Assembly: GCA_029959195.1 (NCBI GenBank)
Contig: CP114124.1
Location: 1-64,000, forward strand
DNA from: Dictyophora rubrovolvata
Lineage: Eukaryota; Basidiomycota; Agaricomycetes; Phallales; Phallaceae
Direction: 5' to 3'
Length of the DNA: 64,000 nt
Under the pieces are notes generated by a model that was not told the DNA's origin, did not search any database, and saw only the letters and a list, made by a program, of their open reading frames with translations. The translations under genes were made by a program, and so were the position numbers. Below, one piece after another: positions 33,340-46,647 of the stretch. How positions within the stretch are numbered: the first letter of the stretch is position 1; every line of letters begins with the position of its first letter.

Positions 33340-34660
33340 TTGATCGAACGGAAAGAACTTTATAGCGTTCATGGGCCATACCTGAGGTAATGACACTTGA
33401 AGTCGGCATCCGAAAGGCAAGGGAGTGCGTCATCTGCTGCCGAAAAATAAGGGAAATAGTGTATATGTATGGTGAGATATTCCGCCGGGAGAATTCGTGT
33501 TTGCAAGTTTAAAGAAACCGGTTGGCTAGAAGACAACGAAGCAATGAGACCATGACTGAAAATTGACTCCGCCATTCACTTGGAGCCAACGCCACGCGGC
33601 TTCAAATCACGTTTAGAGAAAAGTCTTCCGTTTCAGATGTAGTGCCTTATTTCAGTTTAAAAAGAGAACATCCACTCAACCAATTGAATTTACCTACGCC
33701 CAACCAGGAAACAATTAGTGAGAAGACTAACTTGGCACAAGGAGAGATAGACATTTACTGAATAATTTTTGTGTTAAAGAAGTAAATAGCTGGAGAACGC
33801 AAGTCGTGCCTAAAGAGGGGGTTGACGCGCTCATGAGTCATAAAATTTGCGTAAAATATGCCTCTGTCCGATCAGCTCGTGAAGGATTTCCGAAGCTTTC
33901 CTTCGATATTACGTCGACTATTTACAACCACTGGCCGTTGGCAGCATAATGTAAAAAAAGTTGTATATTGAGAAGTCGAAAAAGGATCAGAAGGGAAGGC
34001 CCGCGCGCCGCGGCTTTGCCGTCAGAAATGCTTACGTCATTTAGTTGGGTTCGGAGCTGGGCCCCGGCGTACCGTGTACGCACTCAATCCGCACTCCATA
34101 TTTCATTGACCAACTAAACTATCAATATTATCTACGCCATGATTCCAACTGCACTATGGAACATGTTTTACGATATCCTCCGCATGACAGAACTTAAGGC
34201 CATTATTTTGATGTGCGTAGCAATCATACAAACCGCCGGTGAGTCGTGACAATGGCCAATGGCAACTTGCAAGGGCTCTGACACAAAAAAAGGTCGTGAT
34301 AATTATCAGTTTCTCGTGAGTGGCCCCCGCTGATCGCCATTTGTTTCATAGAATTCTTTTGATAATGGGATTTCACCTAGAACACTATACATGTTCCCCC
34401 AAACAGGAATAATTTGTTGAAGGCTAATGTAGTGGCTCTGCGCCTGAAGCGCTCACATAAAAGCGAGATATTCCCGAGTGTTTCCATTTTTTGCTGTGAA
34501 ACATGAGGTGTGGACGTGGAAAACCAGGTTTTTCCTTTGGTCTCGATTTTTGTGTTTAGGGGTTATATCATCATGCGGGTGTTATTAAAACGGGTCTTTG
34601 TGATAAAAAGACGTTAACATCCACCTCCCACCTACACCTAACAACTTGGACTTCGGCCAC
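33340..34660. other. Divergent intergenic region
   Basis: Separates P450 A (minus) from the small helical gene (plus), so it should hold both promoters. A minus frame at 33369-33575 has no recognisable content. A pyrimidine-rich ACCTCCCACCTACACC stretch lies just before the ATG at 34665. Confidence 0.45.
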
Positions 34661-34664
34661 GACA

Positions 34665-35489
34665 ATGTCTCTGGATCAAATCAAAGCTTCTGTGCAGCAA
34701 GGCATTGCCTCTGTAGCCTACGTAGGCAATACCACCCCTACTCAAATTAAAACGGCTCTGAGTTCGGTGTTGAGTAACGCGGTACGCTGAAGTTCTCATG
34801 CCGTATGCGTAACTCTCATTGAGTACACGTGTATTCTTAGACTACAATCCACGCTTCTATCCGGGAGATACCTACCAGCGAAATAGCCTCGTCGAAGCTT
34901 CTGGTAAACATGGATACTTGTTGCAATCTTATATGCATTCATCTACTGTCACTTTGCCACAGACCTCGGCTGTTCCTCAAGGAATTACACTAGCGGTTTG
35001 TGCCAGCAGAGTCACCTCTTCTCTTAAAGCAAAACGTTTTTCATAGTTTTCATCAATACCCGATAACTTATACTACATGTCATAGACCCTTTCAGCACCC
35101 CTCACACCTGACGACGGAACAGTTCTGCTGGCCACTTACCAGGCCACGCGAGATCAGCTCGTTGCAATCTTGCACGAATACACCATCAGGATTCCAGCCG
35201 TGGAGGCAAATATCCCCGGACTAAGCCAGTTCACTCTTTCCACTTGTCAAAGCATTTCGGATGTGAATATTTCTTATTCCAAACGTCTTGATGATTTACT
35301 AATGCAGCCAATCACAGGATCTTGCTAAACACCTTGTTTCTGGTTCTCCAGTAAACCATTTTCACAACGCGACTTTCGATTATAACTGAAGTGTATTCTC
35401 AGTCTAACATTCCCCGACGTGCTTATGTGGAAGTACAGGACAGCATCACTGCCGCTGTCCAAAAAGCACAGGCTTGTCTTTCCGCTTAA
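34665..35489 (+). CDS. Small helical protein, unrecognised family (copy 1)
   Basis: About 180 residues from six exons, rebuilt by comparison with its paralogue at 54.7 kb. Exon 1 (34665-34781) starts MSLDQIKASVQQGIASVAYV. Exon 2 is 34841-34903 and exon 3 34963-35035. The next acceptor that keeps the frame is the TTTCAG near 35096, giving KPPLTPDDG; the nearer CATAG would lead to a stop. Later conserved words are YTIRIPAVEANIPGLSQF, LSTCQSISD and SNIPRRAYVEVQ, with a stop at 35489. The product is Ala/Ser/Thr-rich and mainly helical, with no signal peptide, no membrane segment and no Cys pattern. I do not recognise the family. The length and helical pattern are faintly like fungal hydrophobic-surface-binding (HsbA) proteins, but without secretion. 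Function unknown. Confidence 0.7.
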
Positions 35490-35763
35490 GAGTCTGAATG
35501 ATTATCGTTGATGTCGTTTCTTATTGAAATTGGGTCTGAATATTTTGTCGATGGGACAAATTGCAAAAATATGTCTGACCTTTTTGTACGAGAATTTGAA
35601 ATACAAAAAGCGATCAAAGAGTGATTTACAATGTGACTAGATTCTAAAAAAATATTTTTTTCATGTGAGTGGAGAAAGACTCTACGGTAATGCAACGCCG
35701 GAAAAGATAGTTAAATAGTCCATAGTAGAAGAGACACGAAATGAATGGATATATACAACGTAG

Positions 35764-38700
35764 TCAGTACGAAAATATCATAAGCCAAGGATTGAGAATG
35801 ATCTATAAAATAATGTCAGATTATGACATTGGGTCCCCCAAAAAACGAAACGTACAGGATAAATGATGTGGGAGCCGGCGGTGAGTCTGGCGGAACATCG
35901 GATCAATAACCTATCACGCGGGGAAATAAAGTAGACACGTACGCCAAGGGGAACACAACCGCCCAATTAGTGCCAGGAATTCGCCATTCGGGGGGAATTA
36001 GGTCCGTACTCAAGATAATCATCGCAAATACCACGGCGAAAGAAAGGACGAACGACAGCCAGAAGCGTTTGAGAATCCGCGGTCCTTCCAAGAAAAAGTT
36101 GGATCGCTCAACTTCTTTTTTAGTTGCCTGCCATTGCATATTGTACGAGAACAGATGTGCCAACAGCGCCTTCGAGAGATGAATACCAAGGCCCCCGAAA
36201 AAGAAGAAGCTAAATTGAAAGTAGACGGATCAGAAGTCGAAGACATAATTGTAATTGATCTGGCTTACAAGAATGGGAACCATTTGAAATTTTCCCAAAG
36301 AGCAGCGAACTGAGATGGTGTATATAAATGAAGAGTCCGATAAAACGACTGGCAGTGAACGGTGAACTTACAAGGTTCCTCTGACCCAAGCGATATTCTA
36401 GCAGCGAAAAGCCAACATTTCCTAGACCTGGGAAAACGACCATACAGGCCAACCAAACTTCCCAACTGCGCAAATAATAGCCGTCGATGGTGAATGTGAA
36501 ACCAAGCAGAATGTAGTTTAGTAACGACAATGTGGCGCCAGCAGCGATACCGTCTATAATAATCATAATGAGCGCGAGTTTTCCTAACTGCCTGGAAGTT
36601 TGGCTTACAGTAGGAAAACATATAGGCCATCATACTAATTTTGTAGTGCTTTTCAAGAATGTCATTACCACACATGCACCCGAAAATTATCGACAAACTT
36701 CTTACCAATGGTGCGCCTGACCAGACGAACTGGTGTAACTGCGGATTGATGGGTCCTTTCCTCCACCAATCAATCAAGGGGTTAAAGAGAAGCCTAATAC
36801 AAAAAACTCAATAATAAAAGAAGTATTGTACGAAAATATGCCCACTCATTGCAGCCATACGCGTATTTTTCCCACCTGTTCAATTCATCATCACAGGTTA
36901 AGGATACACCCTCTTTGAAACCACCATTAGAATATGAAGCCCAACGAATGGTGTAGCCCTTCATTTGTAACCTTAAAGCCATGTCGAAATCTTCGGAGAC
37001 ATTTGATTCAGACCAGATCTTTTTTATTCCGTCCAGCTTGTCGACGAAGGAGGCATCTTGAATGGCAGACCAGCGAAGGAAGCTGTAAAGATTGAAAAAC
37101 AAAAAACGCTGCGTCAATGACGTAATCAAAATATCGAAATCAGAAAGAATTCGCACGCGTTATGACCAACGAAGGGGGCGACTTCGCCATTGGCACATGC
37201 TAAAAAAGGAAAAGGAAAAAAGATGACTGGGAGACCGAGAATTAGCATATTGCTTCAACATACCCATCGAGATACACCTGTTGATCCTACGCGTGAAATG
37301 CGCGATACCGTTTTCAAAGTAATGATGGGCGACTTGCATCACATCACTTTCATGTTGGATAATAGCAACTTCGGGACTCTCCGCCAATTCACGGGCTGCG
37401 TCTCTGAAACAATCCTCCGGCACAATAGTATCGGAGTCAACGATGAGGATGATCTCCCCAACTCGTATAGCACGACCGTTAGCAGCCCAGGTCATCCAGC
37501 GACGACCATTTTCTTCAAACATTTCTTCAAGTGCCATCTGAAGGGCGCGCTCTTCAATATCATTGTTGTCCAAATATTCTGTCTCGTCCGTAGCGGCAGT
37601 GGCACCGCTTCGCGCCGAGTCTCCGCTTCCACTCAAATGCGCAGGTGGGGGAGGGGTGAGGTTGGAGTTCGAATTTGTTGCCGAATTTGAAACTTGAGCA
37701 GCCTGAGCCGCGTTACGCTTTTCGAGAAAGTAAAGCACGAACTTCTCCATCTTCATGCTCAAAGCTAAACCGTGATTCATATTGCTGGCCTTCTTGAATC
37801 TACCAGGGCGAATAAATCCAGACCCTAGCGGATCGTGCCTAGGTCGGGCAACCCAGCCGATATTATGTTGGGCATAAAACGCCTGTCTCGCCGCTCGTTC
37901 TGCCGGGGAGATAAGCTAATTGTCCGAGTTAGATAGCTCAACAGAGCATGAACTGAAACCCCCAAAACACAAACCTGCATTCCATCATCATTAACAAAAA
38001 TAGTGGAAGACCCCCCTTGTCTCGCGTAGGTTTGCATAGCTTTTTTAAGAGATTCCACAGACGGTGTACTGAATAAATTTCAAGGCATGAATAAATAAAA
38101 ATTGGCAACTCAAAATAAAAATTGCTTACATCGTTTGTTCCAAGCTTTCCTTGTAAACCGGCATTTGAATTGTAATATGAGGCAGCCTTTCGTCCAGGGC
38201 CTTGTTAGGTTCTGGTTTGACAGCAGAGTAGTACTTGGAGTTCTCATGATATTGAGAAACCGGGCCAATGCAGAAGCAGATGTTGCCGACGAGTTGAATG
38301 GTGAAAAACAACGAGACGCAAAAAATGAAAGGCATAGTGATGATAAGAAAGAATCTGCGCCAGTCATTATCAAGACGCCATTCAACCAAAAGCTCCTCTG
38401 CAAGATATAAGTATCTACGAAAAACAAGAAGACCTGGAGAAACGTACCCAGACCAGTAGCCACGAAAACTGAAATAAATAGCGGATAAGATCATGATGAG
38501 CGTGAATGAACAAACAAAATGCCTTACAGACTGATAATGAGCATCCTAATCCACCATAGAAAGGAGCGAGCAGCTGTGTCTTTCGTTTAACCTTTGGCGA
38601 ACCAGCTTCTATCTCGTCGGATTTATTAGGGACGACATGACCAAAGCCCCAACAGTTTCTTCCTCCTTTCACTTTGAAAGGAAGGGTTTTAATGCCCGAG

Positions 38701-39714
38701 ACCTGCTTTTCTTCGACAACAGGAGCAACGGAAACTATGGCGTTGGCATCAAGACCGCTACCTTCAGTATTTAATTTGGCAGAGGAGACATCCGGGGAAA
38801 GCGTAGGAGTTCCTGATTTGAAGGAAGATACATCTACGCTCACTGGCGAAGTGAGTGAACGCATCACCAACCGGGTTAGATTCCGTTGAAATTCATGGCA
38901 ACTGGGTATGATAGCGGTTAAAGAATCCGACCAGACTACCATAACCCGCTCGTCTCTCTGCGTGAAATGACGTGAAATAAGAAAATGTTCCTTATACTAA
39001 TGGTCACATCGATAGATAGACTGCTACTTACGATGAAAGCAGCACACTGTTCTTTGTCAGCTCGAGGTAAGCGAGTCATCGTATCCAGGATTTGAATACG
39101 GGTCTCGTCATCAACGTAAATGGCGTTCGCGGTAGGAGATCTGTCGAGATGTAAGCCACATCAGCATCATTGTTACTACGCGCGAGCAAGAAAGTGAGGA
39201 GAGACGATGTGGAACACGTGATCGTAAATAACGGCATAGCCCAAGGCTTGAAGCCAATCGCCATGGAATATGCCATACAGCAGCGTCACCGTATTGAATG
39301 CTGAGTGACAGCCACGTCGGACACAATATAAAGTGTGGCAATGGCCGTAATCGCTGATAGGAGATGAGAAAACAACGATTGAAAATAAACTTACACGCTG
39401 GCTAGGGCAGCATGAACAGCAGCACTCCTCACTTTGACAGCGACGACGGGGTTAAGAGCCCTAACTGCTGCTTCGAACGGAGCTAAAGTCATATTCTCAT
39501 AGGGAAAGACTCGATATTTGGCAGCTGGGAGTGGCTCGGGTTGCCCATTAGCTCCAATGCCTCCAGGAGTAGAATGCTGGACTACAGGATCAGACACACG
39601 AAGACAAACACCAGCAGCTAGATTTTCTGAGAGAGGTTTAAACCACGCATCCCCTTGCGTCTCCTTGAAGATATGATGCAGAATAGCATCATATGCGTCG
39701 TAATCCGTAGCCAT
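35764..39714 (-). CDS. GT2 membrane glycosyltransferase (chitin/cellulose synthase-like)
   Basis: Processive-type family 2 glycosyltransferase of the plasma membrane, of a group widespread in Agaricomycetes; the polysaccharide made is not established. The start at 39714 gives MATDYDAYDAILHHIFKETQ, then FRVFPYEN-like YRVFPYENM and APFEAAVRALNPVVAVKVRS. An intron of about 250 nt leads to ANAIYVDDETRIQILDTMTR. A Ser-rich linker and membrane segments precede the catalytic part: HITIQMPVYKESLEQT, FVNDDGMQ, LIVDSDTIVPEDC (DxD, near 37430), SESNVSEDFDMALRLQ, and LNRWEKYAYGCNE (RW motif). Several membrane spans follow, and the end is ILNPWLMIFSY with a stop at 35764, reached by two small introns near 35800-35940. 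Every expected motif is present, so it looks functional. Confidence 0.9.
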
Positions 39715-39719
39715 GATTA

Positions 39720-42700
39720 TCGATGAAGACAAGAAGCTCTGGCGGTGGGGGTACCAAGGATGGGGTGGTTTCTCTAGGGAGAAAACGATAGTAATTTTTC
39801 CGGAGGGGTATAAGAAAGAATCGGAATACAATGGATACTAAAGACAATTGACAGCGCTATGATGATATCGATATCCACGGGCAGGAACAGCGTAAAGGGA
39901 GGTGAAAACACCGAATAGAAAAGGTCCTGGTACAAATAAGTGCCTAGGGATTGCCATGATCAAACAACACAAGCATGGAAGTTCATTAAAAAAGAATAGA
40001 AAAAATAAAAATAAAATAATAAAATAAAAGTCCACTTTTTACAGGCACAGTGGGGATATTGAAGATTCTGTATTTGGTAAAATCCTGAAAAAGAATTTAA
40101 AGTATCCTGAAAAATCTAGAGTGAGGCTAGATATGTATTGGAAGTAAAAATACTCGATCTATCAAATCACATAAACCTGAAAAAGAGGGCGAGACAGAAC
40201 AACAACCATGGGAGTGACAGAAGCAAACCGGTAACGCGCAACGTTTCCAGTGCGCGTGGCGTTTTCAGCTCCTCACGGCTGTGATCTTCGGCATGACCGG
40301 CTGCTTCAACCCCTTACCCCTTCCGATGCCCTTTTATTTGACAGTTTCTGTCATCCGTGTGAATCTTCACTTTCATGTGTATAATACACGTGCATGGCTC
40401 ATACTATGTAAATGAATACTAAATGAGGGTGATTACCTTGGCATAAAGGGAAAAAAGATTATAGATAAGCTCCCCCAAAAGCTTCTCTTATCAGCAATTA
40501 ACTAGGTTTTTTGAAAGAAAGCAAAACACACCGGTGCACGAATTGTATCGCACGAGATAGCATTTCACGATCACAGGCGGACATTCCCATAGATCTTTTA
40601 ATCGTCTTCCTGATTTCGAACAAGTTTCTCATGTCTCATTTTGATGATCTATTATAGGGAGCCGAAAAATAGGGCGATCTCCTTACTCTCCCTTCCATAC
40701 CCAATATCAATATCGATATTTCTCTTCAATACATTTATTCATGCCTTGAAATCAGTGCTGAGTAGAAGTTTATCATAATTAGTTCACCGTTTAAACGTCG
40801 ACCCACCGACCACTCACACGCCTTGTCTCGGTAACATCTGTCCGACTAAGACCTCGCGTTTCATGATTGATCCAGCGTTGCATCAAGAAGTTCTGTCGGC
40901 GACATAAGGGCAATGTGCTTCCCAGGGCACACTCAATAGCAATGGGTGTAGATCACCGCTTATCCGAAGTATTTGCGATAGACTTCCTGCTCGTACCTCG
41001 GAAAGCTGGCTTATCGTCAAGATTGTGATTGACTGGTTGACGTTTCTTTGTTCGGCCAATGAAATTGTTCCTTCATATCCCCTCATATTCTTCAGTCTGG
41101 CATTCCACTTGAACCAGCGGCTTACGAAGTCTTTATAAATTCATTACGGCTCGATTGAGATTTGCAGGTGTTGTTTCATGACGATAGATGGCATCGTGTT
41201 TCTATTTATATCTCTCTTTCTACCGGAAAACGGGAAGGTGTCTGATCCACGGCCATGGAAAAGCGATGTTATGGTCATGAAAATTGGAAGCTAAAACTAC
41301 GGAGTACGCCACTACCGACACATTCATATCGAAATGGAGGTCCTTCGCTCTTTTCTGAGTTAACTTTGTTCAGGACCAAAGCAATGTAACTAGCCTGAGC
41401 TGTATTCTTGAAAAATATGAAGTTACATATAAGATGACCGACTTAGGCCGGCTGACTTTAAAAAATATCTACCTTTCAAATGAGCCTTCCTATACACTAA
41501 TAAGCCATTTTATTTTGAATATTTCACCTCCAAACCAGGGGAGGGAACGCGGAAGACGGTTGAATCCGAGTGCGTCTCATTTCGAGACACGACATTTTCA
41601 TTAATCTCATAGAAAAAGGAACGGATATCTTCAGATCACGATATCCATGAGCTATTACTTAACCATTACCGCGCCTTAATTTTACAATCATTTCACGTAT
41701 ATGGTCGTCTATCAACGGAACGTCAGATACTTTCTAGTCCAACAACCGGTAGCCTGCTGCTTGGGGCAAAGATAAATCGGGAAATCTTTCAGTCCATCTT
41801 ACACAGAAAAGGGTCTCCAATTTCCCATGAAAATACGATGAAGGAGGCAATTAAACAAAAAACTGACGGGAAAATATCACATGACACCAGTTCCACATAA
41901 CTTTACAGCGGCTGGGGCTTCTCTCGGACCAGAAATGCGTAAGATTGCGATCATTTGGACTTCAAACATTCCGTCGCTCCTTCTACCAGGAGGCGACGTG
42001 AATATCGAGGATGACTGTAAGCTTTAATTCCGACTCGAAGTTGAACTATTAATTAGTCGTCGACAACTGTTTAAATGAAAAGAGCAAGGTCTCGAGGGCA
42101 CAGAAAATGAAAATGCACCTACCGCTCATACTATATCAACATAGACTCGCTGAATGCCCCTTGGTGAGTCTCGAATCCTATAACTGGATTGACCGATATT
42201 AGTGACAGTTGTGCCTTCTCATATCCAGTCGAAGTCGCATAAAAATAGCCAAAGCCATTCAGAAATATCATTTCCAGAGATAATTTACCAATATTCAACC
42301 ACCCTCCGGTAGCGTACAGTACTAGTTATCAACGACCTTCCTTTGGCCTTCCAATTCATTCAAGGATTACTAATTTCTCAATGCACCTAAGCATCATGAT
42401 CGCGAGTGTAATATTCCTTATTCGACTCGTGCTGTGCTTTTTTAAGTTATCAGGTAACTTTCTGACACCTCAAATAATCCCAAGATCAAAGAGCACTATC
42501 CGAAGCTGCATACTTGACCAAGCATCTTGATTTCCTCATTTGATCTTATCAAACATGGCTACTAAAGTGGAAACCCGGTGTGTCAGGACTAGACCTTCTC
42601 GTGCTTCGCTATCTCGTGCTTCGATATTCCAAAAGTCTTATACTATTTGCACGGATATGGGAGAAACAATGTCAAGTCATTAGCGGCTCCGGCTCGGGTG

Positions 42701-43120
42701 GGCAACGCCTTTCGAATTCAACCCGGCCTTTAAATTACCAGCCTTGAGCATGAAGAAATGAAACACCTCGATCGCATGATGCATCTCGAGGTTGTGTTTG
42801 TTTTGGGCTGCACGTTAGTCAATTATCGAATCAATGATCACTAACTCCACTCAGTTGGATAGTTGCCGTTCTTTCAAGGAACATAACGCGTTAGTGAGTT
42901 TTTCTCTTTCTATAAAACTTATGAAGGCCAACTGTCAACGGCGCACAGGTCTTCTGACCATCAAAAGGCGGATTTAAATTGCGAAAACTCGTCGACGTCA
43001 CCTGGGCGGGAGACAACTTACAGCGTTAACAGACAGAGCGTGATACAGCTCTCTGTCATGGATAGAAAATTGAGAATCGAGGACTGTCTAGATGATGCAA
43101 AATAGATTTTAAAATTACAG
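39720..43120. other. Long gene-free stretch
   Basis: About 3.4 kb with no frame longer than about 70 codons, on either strand, that resembles a protein. The first 300 bases hold the probable GT2 promoter, including an A-rich tract near 39986-40030. No repeat family copy was noticed. Many scattered TCG/CGA words suggest unique rather than transposon-derived DNA, but this is only an impression. Confidence 0.45.
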
Positions 43121-43122
43121 GT

Positions 43123-43936
43123 TTATTCATGCCGAGACGTATACACAGCGAGAAGTTCAATTAATGATTCGTCCACACCTTGCTTAATCTGGGCAGCTTC
43201 TTCTTGAAGTCTCACCTTTTAAAATTCAATCACAATGGGGCGTGTATAAGAAGTGAGACGTACTGGAAGATAGTCAAAAGAGTCAGTGACTAGCCTCTAA
43301 GAGAAAATAATTAGTATTCCAATCCACACTGGCAGCCTAGGGATCAGGAGACAGGTACCCACGTGGTAATTTTTGATTAGCCTTTTTAGATTATACGATA
43401 CTACTTCAAGAGCACCGACAAACCGGAACTTGTCGATAGCAGGTTTTCTAGCTATGAATGCTTTTATGAGTTGTATAAGCGGTGTCGCAAGTGCCTTGAG
43501 TTTCGGATAGTATCCCTCTACTTGGGAAGCTTCTGCCTTCCGAACTCTCTGTTTGACGTCCATCAATCCACATTGCCATGTGGATTTATCTACTCACTTC
43601 GGCATATGTTGCGGTCTATTTTTGGTATCAAATAATGTCCCAGTTAATGTATCTAATAACTCACGTCTTCCAGTATTTGCACTAATTTGACGACTGCCCA
43701 CAGTAAACTCTGGTTTTTCATATGAGAAAGCGTTTTAGGCATTTCAATAGACTTGCCTGCGCCTGTAAAATAGAAGGCTTGTCTATGGAGAAAGATGACA
43801 CCGATCTTTCAACGCGTACAAGTTGTACAACAAGGCGCTCCCAAAGCTGAGCCAGTTTAAGGATATCCTCTTCCAGTTTTTCGGATGCAGAGGATCCTTG
43901 AGGTAATTGGAAGGTTGCGACTGGTGAGAGACCCAT
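43123..43936 (-). CDS. Small all-helical protein with a GC-AG intron
   Basis: About 190 residues from six exons. The start at 43936 reads MGLSPVATFQLPQGSSASEK, then LEEDILKLAQLWERLVVQLV and SSFSIDKPSILQAQ. The first intron (43710-43756, 47 nt) has a GC donor (CAG|GCAAGT) and joins to SLLWAVVKLVQILED. A micro-exon (TATYAE) leads to RVRKAEASQVEGYYPKLKAL, FIARKPAIDKFRFVGALEVV and LKRLIKNY. Two more short exons give RLVTDSFDYLP and VRLQEEAAQIKQGVDESLIE, ending ...TSRHE with a stop at 43123. All joins are in frame. No signal peptide or membrane span is seen. The family is not recognised. The C-terminal QxGVD helix is reminiscent of the 34.7/54.7 kb small helical family, which may be a distant relative. 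Confidence 0.6.
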
Positions 43937-44283
43937 ATTGCAGGTTTGAACTGGAAAAAGAAAGACAGTTAGGGGAGTAAAAAAGCAGATATATACATGC
44001 GCCCAAACGGAGAGCGCTGAATTGCGACACTCCTATTCAATTTGTTTACAGTTTGCAGCCTATGGCGTTAGCTATGGACTTACCTGGCTATTAACCGGAT
44101 GTGTAATGAAACCTGATTCGTCCAAATAATTTGGGTTCAGCTCAGCTCGTCATGTAGGGGGTGGGGTTTGGGATGTGGGAAAATTGGTGGAAATGGCAAA
44201 GCTGTATTAATCTAAAGAAAAATATCAGCCACCAGGGGTACACGCCCAACTTGGGAGGCATGTTAGTTTGACGTTGTTCAGCT

Positions 44284-44345
44284 TGAATTCAGTTTTCTAC
44301 CCAGCTTTCTATTCAGTTTTCTACCCAGCTTCTATTCAGTTATCA
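44284..44345. repeat. Tandem duplication, unit about 26 bp
   Basis: Two and a half near-identical copies of a unit containing CAGTTTTCTACCCAGCTT followed by TCTATT. It is non-coding, and its size and purity suggest a recent slippage duplication. Confidence 0.8.
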
Positions 44346-45337
44346 GCGTCTAATCTTAAACAGAATGTTGTGATTGGGTATTGCAGGTGAGGTGAAAATA
44401 ACCTGACTCAGTTCGGCGTGTAGGATTAGGAGGTCTCTGCACTTGAGAAGGGACTATTGCCCCTAATCTTTTTTTATAGAAAAAATTGCTATTTTATTCC
44501 CTGATTTTACATTCACGCCTTGTCAATGTTTTCCAGAGTAGATTAGTCACTTCAAACTTGCAGGTCGATACCGACGAACTACCTAAGACTTCACTTTGCT
44601 TATAGTCCCACTTTTCTTCATCGAAGTGAACATGCATAAGCACTGAGGACCAAGTTCCTCGTGTCAGAATGTACCTTAAAAACGAAACCATTGTGTACAG
44701 AGTTCAGATGAAGGTATGACGCGTGTACGGTATTGGTAGGTTCGGCACAAGCCAGAGGACGCGAAAACAATGTCACGGTGACTGCGCGTGGCCGTCTGAG
44801 TTTCAATTCGGAACAGCGGCTCGGTACGAACCTCAAACACGTGACGCGATGTAACGACGTTTGAACAGCGACCGACCGATTAGCAGGTTGACCGACAAGT
44901 CGTGAGTTCTATGCGTGCTATATTGACAGCTTTCGGTCCTTGATATCCTCGTTATAGATAGCAAGTGACAAAGTATTTGTTCGACATTTAGAAGCAGCGT
45001 CTGCTGGACTTCGTTTATGGAATACTACCTGTGGAAAAGAATTCGTTTTATTGGTTCATCGGCTCAATATCTTTTTCTACTCCGGATGTATAGCCGCTGA
45101 AAGCTTCATAGTGAAGACTTGACAGATAATTACACTCATTGACTCGGAATATTTGAGTACATTAAATGCTTTATCATTGAAAGAGCAAGATCAGAAGATC
45201 GGTGATGTTTCCGCAAGTGGTGCATGAAAAAGGCACGTATTTGTTTCTGCATAATTATAACTGCTGAGAGACAGAAATGATTGACAGTTGTGTGATTTTT
45301 CAACATTCAAATATGGTCGGATGAACAGCCGGAGCGG

Positions 45338-45373
45338 TGTATGTCGTATGTCGTATGTCGTATGTCGTATATC
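45338..45373. repeat. (GTATGTC)n heptamer microsatellite
   Basis: Four perfect and one imperfect head-to-tail copies of the 7-mer GTATGTC in intergenic DNA. No link to a neighbouring gene is apparent. Confidence 0.85.
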
Positions 45374-46647
45374 GTGCATATCTGAATGGTATAATGATGG
45401 TACCTTTGTGGCATACGAACATTTGCGACATATCTGAATCTCGTGTAATATCATTTGGCTGCGCCCCTATCTGTACCGTGTTGTCGAGAAACATTTGATA
45501 TAAGTTGTAGGAAGCGTGAGTTTCTCAAAACTGTAGTGTGTATTTGTTTCTGGGATGGGCATCTCGAGTGAAAGGGAAAGTGCCGATTTGTTTGCTTTTA
45601 TATCGATGACATTTTACCAATACTTTGGATTGTCGAAGGTTCATACACCGTGCTTTGGCACACGTACAACAATCCAAGAAATGCGTATCAAAGGAAACGT
45701 AAGTCGAGATTTTCTTGATCATGGTGAGTTTCGCTCTTTGGAGGGGGCTTTGACCCAAGAGGAGCCTACAAAATACTCAAAGGATGAAACCACGCTTGGC
45801 GTCTTGAAAACCTTACAATGTTGCAATGCCCATTAATTATCGACCTCTGATTGGGCCTTGTGGGACGCCGTAAATCTCCGTATCACCAAACCTTCTAACA
45901 GGAATGATGATGTATCAGCGTTCAAGGTAAAAAGGAGGCTTTTGCACTCAATGAGGGCAGCTTAAAAGATGGTCTGAATTGGAAAAAAAATCACTGGTCC
46001 CGTTATCTAGGTCATCTTATTATCGATACGATTGCATATCTGAAACTACACCGGGCGGACCAGAGTGGAGACTGACGCGTACTGACGGATCGAAGTGTTC
46101 TCAAGTATCCCAGGATATCCAGGATACATTTCTCTCATCCTCCACCAAACCATATCATTCGACACTTTCGTCAACTTTATACGCCAGTGCACAGTCATTT
46201 GTCTAAATAGAAACACTTTTGAATGGTATCCGAGCTATCATATATTATTTTATCTAACAGTTGGTTCTTAGTAGAACTTGATTCGCGACGTCAAAACGGA
46301 AGCCTCGTCTTGCTTCTATTTCTTGACAGGATCCAACAATGGGTTCCCCTGAACCTTTCATTGACGTTGTACCTGTTAGATGTTAACTGATCCTTTGTGT
46401 ACAACTGTCTTTGCAAGTATTCTTCTGGCCCTCGTAGTCCCACGCTCGTTTGACGTATGTCATTTGGAAGAAATGGTATCAGACGGTGGTGCTATTTTTC
46501 ACTTGATAAACAATGATCAAAGGTACCGGTTCCATTAATGTCGAAATAATACTTCCGATTTTACCAAGCCGAAAATGTTAATTTCAATAAAAAGGAGGAG
46601 CCTCTATCTAGGACCCAAAAACCAACTCTCAAACGCCTTGCACTCTC

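Larger units (their letters stand above)
43940..46640. other. Intergenic stretch with small frames
   Basis: No recognisable gene in 2.7 kb. Minus frames at 44494-44836 and plus frames at 45555-45836 and 45979-46206 are open but show no domain. Two tandem repeats inside it are listed separately. The right part should hold the promoter of the KRE6/SKN1-type gene. Confidence 0.4.

Noticed and set aside
37190-37690. 166-codon plus frame opposite the GT2 gene
   Set aside because: Antisense shadow of the conserved exon holding the DSD motif.
44494-44836. Overlapping minus frames of 65-72 codons
   Set aside because: Could be a small two-exon gene but no splice-consistent conserved text was found.
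45555-46206. Two plus frames upstream of the KRE6/SKN1-type gene
   Set aside because: No domain and no in-frame link to the downstream gene.
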